From the NCBI RefSeq assembly GCF_017114825.1, contig NZ_JADEVO010000039.1, positions 1 through 48,450 on the forward strand: a stretch of 48,450 nt of DNA, in the 5' to 3' direction. Positions within the stretch are counted from its first letter, which is position 1, and each line of letters opens with the position of its first letter. Origin of the DNA: Pseudomonas gregormendelii (GTDB lineage Bacteria; Pseudomonadota; Gammaproteobacteria; Pseudomonadales; Pseudomonadaceae). This document shows positions 1 to 8,160 of the stretch, in pieces. The position numbers and the translations under genes were made by a program. A model generated the notes under the pieces. That model saw only the letters and a list, made by a program, of their open reading frames with translations, ran no database searches and had not been told where the DNA came from.

Positions 1-1
1 G

Positions 2-88
2 CGTTTCTTCATGTACTACAACCGCACCAGGCTCCACAGCTACAACAACTACCTGTCGCCAATAGCTATGGAGCAAAAAGCGGCATAA
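2..88 (+). CDS. IS3-family transposase (OrfB), C-terminal end, cut by window edge
   Basis: The open frame entering from the left edge reads RFFMYYNRTRLHSYNNYLSP and ends in TAA at 86-88. The YN..R.H..N.YLSP pattern is the typical C-terminus of IS3-family DDE transposases (rve integrase core, OrfB). Only about 28 residues are visible, so the catalytic DDE residues, and whether the element is intact, cannot be judged. A terminal-repeat-like sequence follows within 40 bases, which fits the right end of the insertion sequence. Confidence 0.8.
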   Translation, partial: RFFMYYNRTRLHSYNNYLSPIAMEQKAA

Positions 89-101
89 GCACCGTAAACG
101 G

Positions 102-126
102 TGTCCGGGATTGCTTGACCAGTTCA
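102..126 (+). repeat. Probable right terminal inverted repeat of the IS3 element
   Basis: Directly after the transposase stop lies a sequence that starts TGTCCGGGATTGCTTGACCA and ends TTCA. IS3-family elements end in CA and carry inverted repeats of about 25 bp at this distance from orfB. The matching left end is outside the window, so this is inferred from position and terminal dinucleotide. Confidence 0.55.
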
Positions 127-161
127 GTGGCGTGCGCCTTCAGATCGTTTTTACTTTCAGC

Positions 162-266
162 ACCGCCATCGCGAGCAGGCTCGCTCCCACAGGGGATTGG
201 TGGTGGACGCAGCAGTTGTGTACGGCGGACATCCCTGTGGGAGCCGGGCTTGCCCGCGATGGCGTC
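162..266. repeat. REPIN (inverted pair of REP sequences)
   Basis: Two REP-type palindromes face each other: ATCGCGAGCAGGCTCGCTCC at 169-188, then a spacer, then CTGTGGGAGCCGGGCTTGCC with CGCGATGGCG up to about 263. The CTGTGGGAGC core and the CGCGAGCA/TGCTCGCG arm are the usual Pseudomonas REP units, which are spread by RAYT transposases acting in trans. It lies just downstream of the IS3 end. Confidence 0.85.
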
Positions 267-397
267 GGTGAGTACACCGCCAAAACCGACCATCATTCCC
301 ATCGATAACCACCATCGCCGCGAATGCCTTCCGCAAAAATTTCGTCAGCGTAGGATCAATCCCATCAAGCCATCACCCCAATCCGGAGGGGCCCATC

Positions 398-490
398 ATG
401 TTGATTCATCTCCTGACCTGCCTGGCCCTGACGGCCGTCACGCTGAGCATTTTTTCCTGGCTCATCTTGTCCGAGGAGCAACCGTCATGA
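398..490 (+). CDS. 30-residue putative membrane peptide, translationally coupled to the next gene
   Basis: A 30-codon frame starts at ATG 398 behind a good ribosome site (GGAGGGG at 384-390). It reads MLIHLLTCLALTAVTLSIFS followed by a short hydrophilic end, so it is essentially one hydrophobic helix with three charged or polar residues at the tail. Its TGA overlaps the ATG of the following gene (ATGA at 487-490), the usual sign of translational coupling. I do not recognise a family. It could be a small inner-membrane protein or a leader peptide whose translation opens the next start. Confidence 0.55.
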   Translation: MLIHLLTCLALTAVTLSIFSWLILSEEQPS

Positions 491-765
491 TCCACTCCGT
501 CACCCTCTCCGTGAGCTTTCCGGTGTTTGGCAATAACTACTATTCCCAGCAAGTGGCATCGCGCAAAGTGTTCGCGCTGGTGTTCGACAAACAGTTTGAA
601 GACCTGCTGATGCCGGCCGCCGCCAATCACTTCAGTAACGAAGTGGTCGGCCTGAACGACCAGTTCCGCTTTCTCAACGACGTGCTGGCCGATCATCTGC
701 TCAACCGCGCTACCACCGCGCAAGCGGCACGGCCTTCGCAGCAGGCGCAGCGGATAGTGGGCTGA
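487..765 (+). CDS. Small conserved-type hypothetical protein, 92 aa
   Basis: The frame from ATG 487 gives a 92-residue soluble-looking protein that begins MIHSVTLSVSFPVFGNNYYS and ends in a Gln/Ala-rich tail. The same frame is open further upstream to 115, but that stretch runs through the REPIN and has no ribosome site, so the ATGA-coupled start at 487 is preferred. No signal peptide, membrane segment or known motif is visible. The middle (EDLLMPAAANHFSNEVV) is probably helical. Function unknown. It is read with the 30-residue peptide just upstream. Confidence 0.6.
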   Translation: MIHSVTLSVSFPVFGNNYYSQQVASRKVFALVFDKQFEDLLMPAAANHFSNEVVGLNDQFRFLNDVLADHLLNRATTAQAARPSQQAQRIVG

Positions 766-821
766 TCGTTCAGGGTCGGCCCGGTGTAGCCCGATCGACG
801 CGCTGATGCGCGCCTGGGTGC

Positions 822-1970
822 TCAGATCGTGCTCAGATTCATCCTGCGGCCCTTTCCCGGAACCCCTTCATGCAATGCTGACTGGATCACCGAATACACT
901 CTATTGGCCTCTGCGGTGGTGATCGACCTCGAACAATTGCGCAACACCACACGCAGCAGCACGCTCTCCTGGCCCGGCAGTATGCCCAGCCGTTCAATTG
1001 CATGAGGTGGCAACTGGGTATATTTCCAGCGATTCTTGAGCTGTACCTCCTCAATCCAGCCAGAGCACTTGCCGGCAGCCAGGCAAATGCGTTCGGTCAA
1101 CACCTCCTCACTCAGCCCTGGCGTGACCCCCAGCGAAACATCCCGGGCAATCGCCGGCGAACGTGACACGGCGACCCACGGCTTGAGGTCGTGCATCTGC
1201 GCCTGCACTTGCTCGTTCTGGTCGCGCAACAGGCGAATATCCGCGATGCCCTTGCGCAACATGGTCAGGCGATCCAGGCCCATGCCTGCAGCCAATCCGC
1301 TGTGGCGCAGCGGATCGATATCCAGTCGCTGCATTAACGATTTGGCAATGAGACCGCACTCCAGAACCTCGACCGGAATGCGCTCATTCAACACGCTTAC
1401 TTCGATTCCACCCTCGGTGTAATGATGCCGACTGTCGGTGAAGATCCAGGATTTTTCCGGTACCGCCGATTGCATGACATCGTCGACCAGGCGCAGCAGA
1501 TGTTCTCGAGTCGACAACGACGGATCGCCCAACACCCAGATGTCCATCTGGTGCGGCTGCGCACAATGCCAGCGATCGCGACTGTCGCGCCGGAACGTGA
1601 TCCCCGGTGCGGCCAGCAGGATGGTTTCCCCCGGTTGGCGCAATGCCGCCACTCGCTGCAGCGCGGTAGGAATCTGGCTGGTGGTTTGCGTGCGCAGCAG
1701 CGAGAACTCATCCACCCAGCAGGTGTGCGCACTGCCGAGCCTGACTTCTGCGGGCTCGTAACCGAGCAGACCGTAATTATCTTCGGCAGAGACAATCCTC
1801 GGACCGGTCAACTCCTGCGCCACGGGCCAGCCCTTCGCCGCCAGCCCCCCGAGGACCTCGTCGACCAGCAGTCGCACGGCGTGGTCGGGGCTACCTTTTT
1901 CGGTCAGATCGACCTGGGTCAGGGCTTGGTGGACGGCGGCATACGCCAGGAATTTCTTGGGTGCTTGCAC
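822..1970 (-). CDS. srmL: Stand-alone PheS-like ligase with C-terminal FDX-ACB domain (SrmL-type)
   Basis: The protein resembles the catalytic alpha subunit of phenylalanyl-tRNA synthetase. It has a motif-2-like stretch (FSLLRTQTTSQIP), FRRDSRD followed by QPHQMDIWV, and a motif-3-like GMGLDRLTMLRKGIADIRLL. The last ~100 residues (SPAIARDVSLGVTP ... EANRVYSVIQSAL) look like the FDX-ACB anticodon-binding fold that normally closes PheT. This core plus FDX-ACB layout is that of single-chain mitochondrial PheRS, but no PheT and no pheST operon is nearby. It therefore matches the group annotated in pseudomonads as PheS-related mystery ligase SrmL, whose substrate is unknown. The GTG at 1970 has AGAGGA 7 bases upstream; a longer frame from TTG 2015 lacks a good ribosome site. 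It may be a moonlighting ligase rather than a housekeeping tRNA charger. Confidence 0.8.
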   Translation of the reverse strand: MQAPKKFLAYAAVHQALTQVDLTEKGSPDHAVRLLVDEVLGGLAAKGWPVAQELTGPRIVSAEDNYGLLGYEPAEVRLGSAHTCWVDEFSLLRTQTTSQIPTALQRVAALRQPGETILLAAPGITFRRDSRDRWHCAQPHQMDIWVLGDPSLSTREHLLRLVDDVMQSAVPEKSWIFTDSRHHYTEGGIEVSVLNERIPVEVLECGLIAKSLMQRLDIDPLRHSGLAAGMGLDRLTMLRKGIADIRLLRDQNEQVQAQMHDLKPWVAVSRSPAIARDVSLGVTPGLSEEVLTERICLAAGKCSGWIEEVQLKNRWKYTQLPPHAIERLGILPGQESVLLRVVLRNCSRSITTAEANRVYSVIQSALHEGVPGKGRRMNLSTI

Positions 1971-2219
1971 TAGGTGATCCTCTATCGACAGTTGTCCCCG
2001 GCCTCCTCTGAACAATGAAGCCTGCGGGTTAACGTAACGACACGAGGTGACCTGTCACAACCGAAAAAAGCGCAAAAAAGCATTTTCAGAATGGCGCTAC
2101 AGACGCGTCCTACCGACGAGGTCCTGCTGACCGCCCCCCCTGGAGCGGGCTTGCTCCGGGCGGCGTTCCGACGAAGAGGCCGGCACATCCAACATCAACA
2201 TCGCCTGCCCCACCACTCA

Positions 2220-3257
2220 TCACATCACCTGATTGCGCCCATTATGCTTGGCCCGGTACAGCGCATCGTCAGCACGGACCAACAGGCTGTCGAGGGTGTC
2301 GTCGGGCTGGGCCAAGGCGGTACCGAATGACGCCGTGATGGTGTCCAGCAGCTTGCCATCGCCGCGGGTCTTGATGCGCAGGGACTGGATCTTCAGCCGC
2401 AATTGCTCTGCGAAGGCCCGGGCGGTGGCGTGGTCGGGGCACTGTTCCAGCACCACGCAGAACTCTTCGCCGCCATATCGCGCGGCATGGGCATGGGCCG
2501 GCAAGGCGTTGCGCAGGGTTTGCGCGACATGCTGCAGCACCCGGTCGCCCAAGGGGTGACCATATTGGTCGTTGAACTGCTTGAAGTGGTCAATATCCAG
2601 GATTACCAACGCGAACCCTTGCGATGGCCTGGCCAACGCCTGTTCCAGAACGTGCGTGAGCGCTGCGCGGTTGAGCAGTTCGGTCAGGCCGTCGAGGGTC
2701 GCAGCCAGTTGTGCGCGCTGGAGCTTGTCGCGCAGGCTCTTGATCTCGTCCTGGGCGCTGTGCAGCTGGGACAGGAAGCGCTCCTGCTGACTCTGCATCA
2801 GCCGGGTACTTTGCTGCAGTTCGCTGAGGATATCCGGCAAGCGCTCGTCGGCGGGCGCCTCGAGCATGTCCAGGCAGTGACCCAGACTGGTCTGGAAACT
2901 GCGATTACCCTCCACACTGCGCGACACGTTTCGCGCCATGTCATCGACCAGATTGATGGCCTGCTGTTGACCCGCCCGTGCCACTTCCAGCTCGTCACGG
3001 ATGATGTAGTCGCGAAACAGCTTCGAGGCAGACTCCGGCGGAAACTGCGGGAAGTCCTCCAGCACCTTGTCCAGCTGGCGGTTGAGCTCCGGCACCTGGC
3101 CTTTGCTGTAGGTGTACCAAAGCGCGTAGTGCACCGGGTTAGGCGGGATATTGTGACGAACCATCAGGGGGACGGCCTGCTTGAGCAGCGCCGCAGCTTC
3201 GCGGGAGTCTTCCGGGTACAGCGCTAGAACAGTCGCTCGCGTCTCTGATTGGCTCAT
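2220..3257 (-). CDS. Diguanylate cyclase, soluble, GGDEF domain (GGEEF active site)
   Basis: The 345-residue protein has a helical N-terminal part (about 1-180, with a heptad-like stretch at 145-185) and a GGDEF domain from about residue 185. The domain shows DGLTELLNR, DIDHFKQFND, the active-site loop RYGGEEF at 260-266 and ADDALYRAKHNGRN near the end, so it should condense two GTP to c-di-GMP. The RxxD inhibitory I-site expected just before the loop is missing (the residues there are PAHAHAA), which suggests no product feedback at that site. No membrane segment is seen, so it is probably cytoplasmic. I chose ATG 3257 (MSQSETRA); in-frame starts at 3281 and 3350 are also possible. It is monocistronic. 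Confidence 0.88.
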   Translation of the reverse strand: MSQSETRATVLALYPEDSREAAALLKQAVPLMVRHNIPPNPVHYALWYTYSKGQVPELNRQLDKVLEDFPQFPPESASKLFRDYIIRDELEVARAGQQQAINLVDDMARNVSRSVEGNRSFQTSLGHCLDMLEAPADERLPDILSELQQSTRLMQSQQERFLSQLHSAQDEIKSLRDKLQRAQLAATLDGLTELLNRAALTHVLEQALARPSQGFALVILDIDHFKQFNDQYGHPLGDRVLQHVAQTLRNALPAHAHAARYGGEEFCVVLEQCPDHATARAFAEQLRLKIQSLRIKTRGDGKLLDTITASFGTALAQPDDTLDSLLVRADDALYRAKHNGRNQVM

Positions 3258-3534
3258 AACGTCACTGTAGTTATTCATCATTGGCAAATAGAAAACCCCC
3301 GGAGCATAACCGTCCGTCCGAAGCACGCATAGCCACTGGCCATAATTCACTGCGAAAAAAAGACGGGTTTACCCTGGCGCCGTACACCCCAACAAGGGCT
3401 AGGCTTTTCCAGTGAATCGGATTGCTCAACGGCTGCGCTTTCCCAGCCGCCGCGCACATCAACCATGACAAGCGCGGGCCAGGTCTGCTAAAACGTTTCA
3501 TCTGCGCATCAGCCAATCCAGACGGGGTAGCGAC

Positions 3535-5160
3535 ATGACCACTGCACATATCCTTGACCACCTGTTCCCTGAAGCCGGCAGCATCCCGGAGAAATACCGC
3601 CTTGGGGGGCAGACCGAACAACGTGAATACCTGGTCGACGGCGAACTGAAAACCTGGAACGGCCCCCTCGCCCAAGTGCGAAGCCCGGTGTACCTGAGCA
3701 GCGATCAGGGCGACCAGCAGGTGATCCTGGGCAGCACGCCGCTGCTGGATGCCGAGACCGCGTTGACCGCCCTCGACGCCGCCGTGCGCGCCTACGACCG
3801 GGGCCAGGGTTTGTGGCCGACCATGCGCGTGGCCGAGCGCATCCAGCACGTTGAGACCTTTCTGCGGCACATGCGCGAACAGCGCGAGGCGGTGGTCAAG
3901 TTGCTGATGTGGGAAATCGGCAAAAACCTCAAGGACTCGGAAAAAGAGTTCGACCGCACTTGCGACTACATCGTCGATACCATCAATGCGCTCAAGGAGC
4001 TCGATCGACGCTCCAGCCGGTTCGAGCTGGAACAGGACACCCTCGGGCAGATCCGGCGTGTACCGCTGGGCGTGGCGTTGTGCATGGGGCCTTACAACTA
4101 CCCCCTGAACGAAACTTTCACCACGCTGATTCCGGCCCTGATCATGGGCAACACCGTGGTGTTCAAACCGGCCAAGCTTGGCGTGCTGTTGATCCGTCCA
4201 TTGCTGGAGGCGTTCCGCGACAGCTTCCCGGCCGGGGTGATCAACGTGATCTACGGCAGCGGTCGCGAAACCGTCAGCGCGCTGATGGCCAGCGGCAAGA
4301 TCGACATCTTCGCGTTTATCGGCACCAACAAGGCCGCCAGTGACCTGAAAAAACTCCACCCCAAACCGCACCGCTTGCGTGCGGCCCTGGGCCTGGATGC
4401 AAAGAACCCCGGCATCGTCCTGCCGGAAGTGGATCTGGATAACGCCGTCAACGAAGCCGTGACCGGTTCGCTGTCGTTCAACGGCCAACGCTGCACCGCG
4501 CTGAAGATTCTGTTCGTCCATGAAGACGTGGTCGATGCCTTCATCGAGAAGTTCAACGCCAAACTTGCCACCCTTAAACCCGGAATGCCGTGGGAAAACG
4601 GCGTGTCCCTCACCCCCCTGCCGGAAGCGAGCAAGGTCGATTACCTGCACGCCCTGGTGGCCGATGCGCAGAGCAAAGGTGCCAGCGTGGTCAATCCCAA
4701 CGGCGGTGAAACCCGCGCGTCCTTCTTCTACCCGGCGGTGTTGTACCCGGTGACGCCGCAGATGCGTGTCTACCAGGAAGAACAGTTCGGGCCGGTGGTG
4801 CCGATCGTGCCGTACCGTCATCTGGATACGGTGATCGACTACGTGCTGGAATCGGATTTCGGCCAGCAGCTGAGCATCTTCGGCACCAACCCGGTGGCGG
4901 TGGGCCGGCTGGTCGACACCTTTGCCAACCAGGTCGGCCGGATCAACCTCAATGCCCAGTGCCAGAGGGGACCGGACACCTACCCGTTCAACGGTCGCAA
5001 GAATTCTGCAGAAGGCACGTTGTCGGTGCATGATGCCCTGCGGGTGTTTTCGATCCGCACACTGGTGGCGACCAAGTTCCAGGAAAACAACAAGGAACTC
5101 ATCAGCGAGATCATCAGCGGGCGCAATTCAAGCTTCCTGACGACCGACTACATCTTCTGA
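3535..5160 (+). CDS. gapN: NADP-dependent glyceraldehyde-3-phosphate dehydrogenase-like aldehyde dehydrogenase (GapN type)
   Basis: This 541-residue aldehyde dehydrogenase resembles the long GapN-like group, which oxidises glyceraldehyde 3-phosphate to 3-phosphoglycerate with NADP. Visible signatures are the fold signature GPYNYPLNE (185-193), the cofactor part VVFKPAK (208-214), FIGTNKA, and the catalytic cysteine in FNGQRCTALK (Cys320). The usual ELGGK motif with the general-base glutamate is replaced by ALGLDAKNP (284-292), so the base is either Asp288 or supplied differently. It is long for the family because of an extended N-terminus and a C-terminal tail. The ATG follows GGGGTAGCGAC, and the gene is followed closely by a FUSC-type membrane gene. 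The exact substrate is inferred from family. Confidence 0.8.
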   Translation: MTTAHILDHLFPEAGSIPEKYRLGGQTEQREYLVDGELKTWNGPLAQVRSPVYLSSDQGDQQVILGSTPLLDAETALTALDAAVRAYDRGQGLWPTMRVAERIQHVETFLRHMREQREAVVKLLMWEIGKNLKDSEKEFDRTCDYIVDTINALKELDRRSSRFELEQDTLGQIRRVPLGVALCMGPYNYPLNETFTTLIPALIMGNTVVFKPAKLGVLLIRPLLEAFRDSFPAGVINVIYGSGRETVSALMASGKIDIFAFIGTNKAASDLKKLHPKPHRLRAALGLDAKNPGIVLPEVDLDNAVNEAVTGSLSFNGQRCTALKILFVHEDVVDAFIEKFNAKLATLKPGMPWENGVSLTPLPEASKVDYLHALVADAQSKGASVVNPNGGETRASFFYPAVLYPVTPQMRVYQEEQFGPVVPIVPYRHLDTVIDYVLESDFGQQLSIFGTNPVAVGRLVDTFANQVGRINLNAQCQRGPDTYPFNGRKNSAEGTLSVHDALRVFSIRTLVATKFQENNKELISEIISGRNSSFLTTDYIF

Positions 5161-5228
5161 GGACAGCCGATCTGACCCTATTCAGAACGCACCGACTGCC
5201 ACCCCTGCTGCGCCGGTTACTGCGTCCG

Positions 5229-6248
5229 TTGCTGGACCCGTACCGGCGTTACCAACACGCCAGGCTGATCCATGCGGTGCGGGTTTCGCTCGGGCTGCTG
5301 GCGTCGATCCTGCTCACCACCGGCATCAACCTGCCCCATGGCGAGTGGGCGTCGGTGACCATGCTGGTGGTGATCGGGGGCTTGCAGCATCACGGCAACA
5401 TCGGCAAAAAAGCCGCCGAGCGCGCCGTCGGCACACTGGTCGGTGCCACTATCGGCCTGCTATTGGTGCTGCAGCAGAGCTGGCTGGGAATGCCGTGGCT
5501 GACCTATTTCGCGATGTCGGTGGTCTGCGGTTTTTTCTCCTACCACGCCATCGGCAAAGGCGGTTACACCGCACTGCTGGCGGGCATCACTGTATTTATC
5601 GTCGCTGGCCATGGGGACAACCCGGTCAGCGATGGCTTGTGGCGCGGGGTCGACATCCTCATCGGGATTGCCCTGGCGCTGGCGTTTTCCTTCGCCCTGC
5701 CGCTGTACGCGGTGTTCTCCTGGCGCTACAACCTGGCCGACGCCCTGCGCGACTGCGCGACCCTCTACGGGCGCATCATCAACGGCCAGTCGGTCACGGA
5801 CGACGAGCACCATCGACTCATGGGCCGGTTGAACAACGTGATGGTGCAACTGCGCTCGCTGATGCCCTCGGTGTCCAAGGAAGTGAAGGTTTCCATGACC
5901 GAACTCGACGCCCTGCAGCGCAACCTGCGCATGTGCGTGTCGACCCTGGAAATACTTGCCAACACCCGCCCCGAGGCCAGTGATCCAGCTGCCATGGGCC
6001 AGTTGCAAGCCCTGTTGAAAGCCGAGCACCGGCTGATTCGAGTGCAGCTGGTGGGCATGGCCCGGGCACTGAAAACCGGCACATACCAGCGTCTCAACCG
6101 GCCTGTAGAGCCGACGCCAGCCCCCAGCCTGGGCGCGCCGGTGTACAGCGCGCTGGACGGTAACCGGTTACTGATTTTGCAGCTGCTGGCCAACGTCGAC
6201 CAGATGCGCCAACGCCTGGCGAAGACAGCGCCGCGGTGGAGTATCTGA
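5229..6248 (+). CDS. FUSC/AaeB-like inner-membrane protein
   Basis: The N-terminal half holds about five hydrophobic helices (for example LGLLASILLTTGINL, TYFAMSVVCGFFSYH, IGIALALAFSFALPLYAV) and the motif GEWASVTMLVVIGG. This fits the fusaric-acid-resistance/YccS-type FUSC family, often linked to efflux of aromatic acids. The C-terminal half is cytoplasmic and helical. The first ATG/GTG/TTG start is TTG 5229, but the frame is open back to a CTG at 5172 that has GAGGA from the end of gapN just upstream. The real start may therefore be that CTG, coupled to gapN, adding 19 residues (LFRTHRLPPLLRR...). Only half the length of AaeB, so it may work as an oligomer. Substrate unknown. Confidence 0.75.
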   Translation: MLDPYRRYQHARLIHAVRVSLGLLASILLTTGINLPHGEWASVTMLVVIGGLQHHGNIGKKAAERAVGTLVGATIGLLLVLQQSWLGMPWLTYFAMSVVCGFFSYHAIGKGGYTALLAGITVFIVAGHGDNPVSDGLWRGVDILIGIALALAFSFALPLYAVFSWRYNLADALRDCATLYGRIINGQSVTDDEHHRLMGRLNNVMVQLRSLMPSVSKEVKVSMTELDALQRNLRMCVSTLEILANTRPEASDPAAMGQLQALLKAEHRLIRVQLVGMARALKTGTYQRLNRPVEPTPAPSLGAPVYSALDGNRLLILQLLANVDQMRQRLAKTAPRWSI

Positions 6249-6249
6249 C

Positions 6250-7146
6250 CTACTGCGCCACCCGATGACGCAATACCGGGCCCCACCCCTGCTGCATACC
6301 CGCCGCCGCCAGCAGAATCGCGGCGACGCCAATCCACTGCAGCATTTGCAGTTGATGACCAAAGGCAAACCAATCGACAAAGATCGCCGCAATCGGATAG
6401 ATAAAGGACAACGCCCCGGTCAACGCCGTGGGTAATTTCTGAATCGCCCCATACAGCAACACATACATCACCCCGGTATGAACAATGCCCAGCGTCACCA
6501 GGCTGGCCCAGGCACTCGGCGCTTGCGGCAGCGCGGAAAAATGCGCAAACGGCGCCAGCAGCAGAACCCCGGTACAGACCTGGATCAACGCGATCAAATG
6601 CGGCGCAGTACCGGTCAGGCGCTTGATGATCAAGGCGGCGATGGCATACAGAAACGCCGCGCCCAACGCCAGCGCGATGCCCACCAGGTAGTCATCGCCA
6701 CTCTCGCCCTGAGTGCCGTGGGCACTGACAATCGCCAGCATCCCCATGAACGAAATGCCCAGCCAGAACAGTTTCTGCAGGGTAATTTTTTCGTTGAGGA
6801 ACACCGCCGCCAGCCCCACCAGCATGAACGGCTGGACGTTGTACACCGCCGTACCGATGGCAATCGATGCCCGGGAATAGGACGCAAACAGCAGCACCCA
6901 GTTGCCGACAATCGCCACGCCGCTAAGCACCGCCAGCAGGAACGTGGTGCGAGTCAACAGGCCGGGACGCAGGAAACCAAAGGCCGCGCAGATCAGCAGC
7001 AAGGTGCCGGCACCAAACACACAACGCCAGAACACCACGTCCAGCACCGGCTGCCCGGACACCAGTACAAACCAGCCGATGGTGCCGGAAATAAGCATGG
7101 CGGCGGTCATCTCGAATGACCCGCGACGGATTGATTTGTCCATCAT
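6250..7146 (-). CDS. EamA/DMT-family transporter
   Basis: The protein has 298 residues and about ten hydrophobic helices arranged as two repeats, as in the drug/metabolite transporter superfamily. FIYPIAAIFVDWFAFGHQLQ is the typical second-repeat stretch, and the first repeat has VYNVQPFMLVGLAAVFLNEK. Members export amino acids or other small metabolites with proton exchange; the substrate here cannot be told. Two ATGs occur at 7146 and 7143 behind CAGGAG. The gene is divergent from an Lrp/AsnC regulator with only 132 bases between them, so that regulator probably controls it. It converges with the FUSC gene, which ends one base away. Confidence 0.85.
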   Translation of the reverse strand: MMDKSIRRGSFEMTAAMLISGTIGWFVLVSGQPVLDVVFWRCVFGAGTLLLICAAFGFLRPGLLTRTTFLLAVLSGVAIVGNWVLLFASYSRASIAIGTAVYNVQPFMLVGLAAVFLNEKITLQKLFWLGISFMGMLAIVSAHGTQGESGDDYLVGIALALGAAFLYAIAALIIKRLTGTAPHLIALIQVCTGVLLLAPFAHFSALPQAPSAWASLVTLGIVHTGVMYVLLYGAIQKLPTALTGALSFIYPIAAIFVDWFAFGHQLQMLQWIGVAAILLAAAGMQQGWGPVLRHRVAQ

Positions 7147-7278
7147 GTGACTCCTGTAATTGAAGCCAGATTATGCCCATCAGCTGCCCGGCGCCTCCAT
7201 AGAAAAAAGCAGGCTAGAATCCCCATCTACCTTTTTTACAAAGGTGAATCTGGTTATCGACCTAACGGAGGGTTTGCC

Positions 7279-7716
7279 ATGACCGACGACATCGACCAGG
7301 TGCTGATCAAGGCCCTCATGGAAGACTCGCGACGCTCGCTCAAGGCCCTGGCAGGTATCAGCGGCCTGTCCTCGCCCAGCGTGGCCGAGCGCTTGCGCCG
7401 CCTCGAAGAACGCGGCGTGCTCAAAGGTTACACCGTCGAGATCGACCCCAAGTGCTTCGGTTATCAGCTGCAGGCCATCGTGCGCATCCGTCCGCTGCCA
7501 GGGCAATTGCAGGAAGTGGAACGGCAGATCCAGGCGATCCCCGAATTCACCGAGTGCGACAAGGTCACCGGCGACGATTGTTTCATCGCCCGCCTGCATG
7601 TGCGCTCGATGGAACAGCTGGACACCCTGCTCGACCGCCTCAACACCCATGCCGAAACCAACACCGCAATCGTGAAAAAGACCCCGGTAAAACGCCGACT
7701 GCCGCCGATGGAATGA
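7279..7716 (+). CDS. Lrp/AsnC-family transcriptional regulator
   Basis: The 145-residue protein starts at ATG 7279 behind GGAGGG. It has an N-terminal winged helix-turn-helix (DQVLIKALMEDSRRSLKALA ... SPSVAERLRRLEERGVL, residues 5-48) and a C-terminal RAM/AsnC ligand domain (IVRIRPLPGQL ... CDKVTGDDCFIARLHV). The GDDCF loop corresponds to the GxxDY/F effector region of Lrp. It is divergent from an EamA exporter, a common layout in which the regulator senses an amino acid and controls its exporter. The frame is open further upstream (to 7147), but that part overlaps the shared promoter region and has no ribosome site. Confidence 0.88.
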   Translation: MTDDIDQVLIKALMEDSRRSLKALAGISGLSSPSVAERLRRLEERGVLKGYTVEIDPKCFGYQLQAIVRIRPLPGQLQEVERQIQAIPEFTECDKVTGDDCFIARLHVRSMEQLDTLLDRLNTHAETNTAIVKKTPVKRRLPPME

Positions 7717-7773
7717 GTGATATTTTGTTGCGAAACACGTAGATTGGATGTTTTCCAGCTAAGGATTGGCAGC

Positions 7774-8103
7774 ATGAAAATTCAGGTCATGGCATTGGCA
7801 GCGCTGATGCTCGGGGGTTGCGGTACGGTCCAGACGGTGGTGCGCGGCGACGAAGTAGCCTCCCGGGTTCTCAAGGAACAGCAGAGCTATTGCGGCGCAG
7901 TCCCGCGTATCTACAGCGGCGTGATCTTCGACTTCTGCTACCTCAATGCCCCGCTCGAAAGAGGCCGCGAAGCCAATACGCCTACCACTGCGCCGGCCAT
8001 CGTCCTGGTCGATGTGTTGCTGTCCGGCGTGATGGACACCCTGGTGCTCCCTTACACGGTCTACCGGCAACAGGCCGACGGCAGCATTATGGTCGCCCGG
8101 TAA
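7774..8103 (+). CDS. YceK/YidQ-like small lipoprotein
   Basis: This 109-residue precursor has a short signal peptide ending in the lipobox ALMLGGC, so it would be lipid-modified at Cys16. The mature part shows two further cysteines (SYCGAVPRIYSGV, DFCYLN) that could form a disulphide, and a hydrophobic stretch VLLSGVMDTLVLPYTVYRQ. This is the pattern of the YceK/YidQ (DUF1375) lipoproteins, whose role is unknown. The start was set at ATG 7774 behind TAAGGA. A strong terminator follows directly. Confidence 0.82.
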   Translation: MKIQVMALAALMLGGCGTVQTVVRGDEVASRVLKEQQSYCGAVPRIYSGVIFDFCYLNAPLERGREANTPTTAPAIVLVDVLLSGVMDTLVLPYTVYRQQADGSIMVAR

Positions 8104-8117
8104 CCGGGATTGCAGGC

Positions 8118-8151
8118 AATAAAAAACCCGCCGAGGCGGGTTTTTTATTAG
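8118..8151. terminator. Bidirectional rho-independent terminator
   Basis: AAAAAACCCGCC-GA-GGCGGGTTTTTT is a perfect GC-rich hairpin flanked by A and T runs. It serves the convergent YceK-like and YccA-like genes on either side. Confidence 0.92.
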
Positions 8152-8160
8152 AGCCTGCAA

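Noticed and set aside
115..486. Upstream extension of the 92-residue gene across the REPIN
   Set aside because: The extension translates REP sequence and lacks a ribosome site, while ATG 487 has a coupled start.
2140..2166. REP-like GGAGCGGGCTTGCTCC in the gap after the diguanylate cyclase
   Set aside because: A lone imperfect palindrome; too short and diverged to call.
3271..5031. Long antisense open frame of 586 codons opposite gapN
   Set aside because: It is a shadow of high third-position GC in gapN; it has no known motif, low hydrophobic patterning and runs into the start of the diguanylate cyclase.
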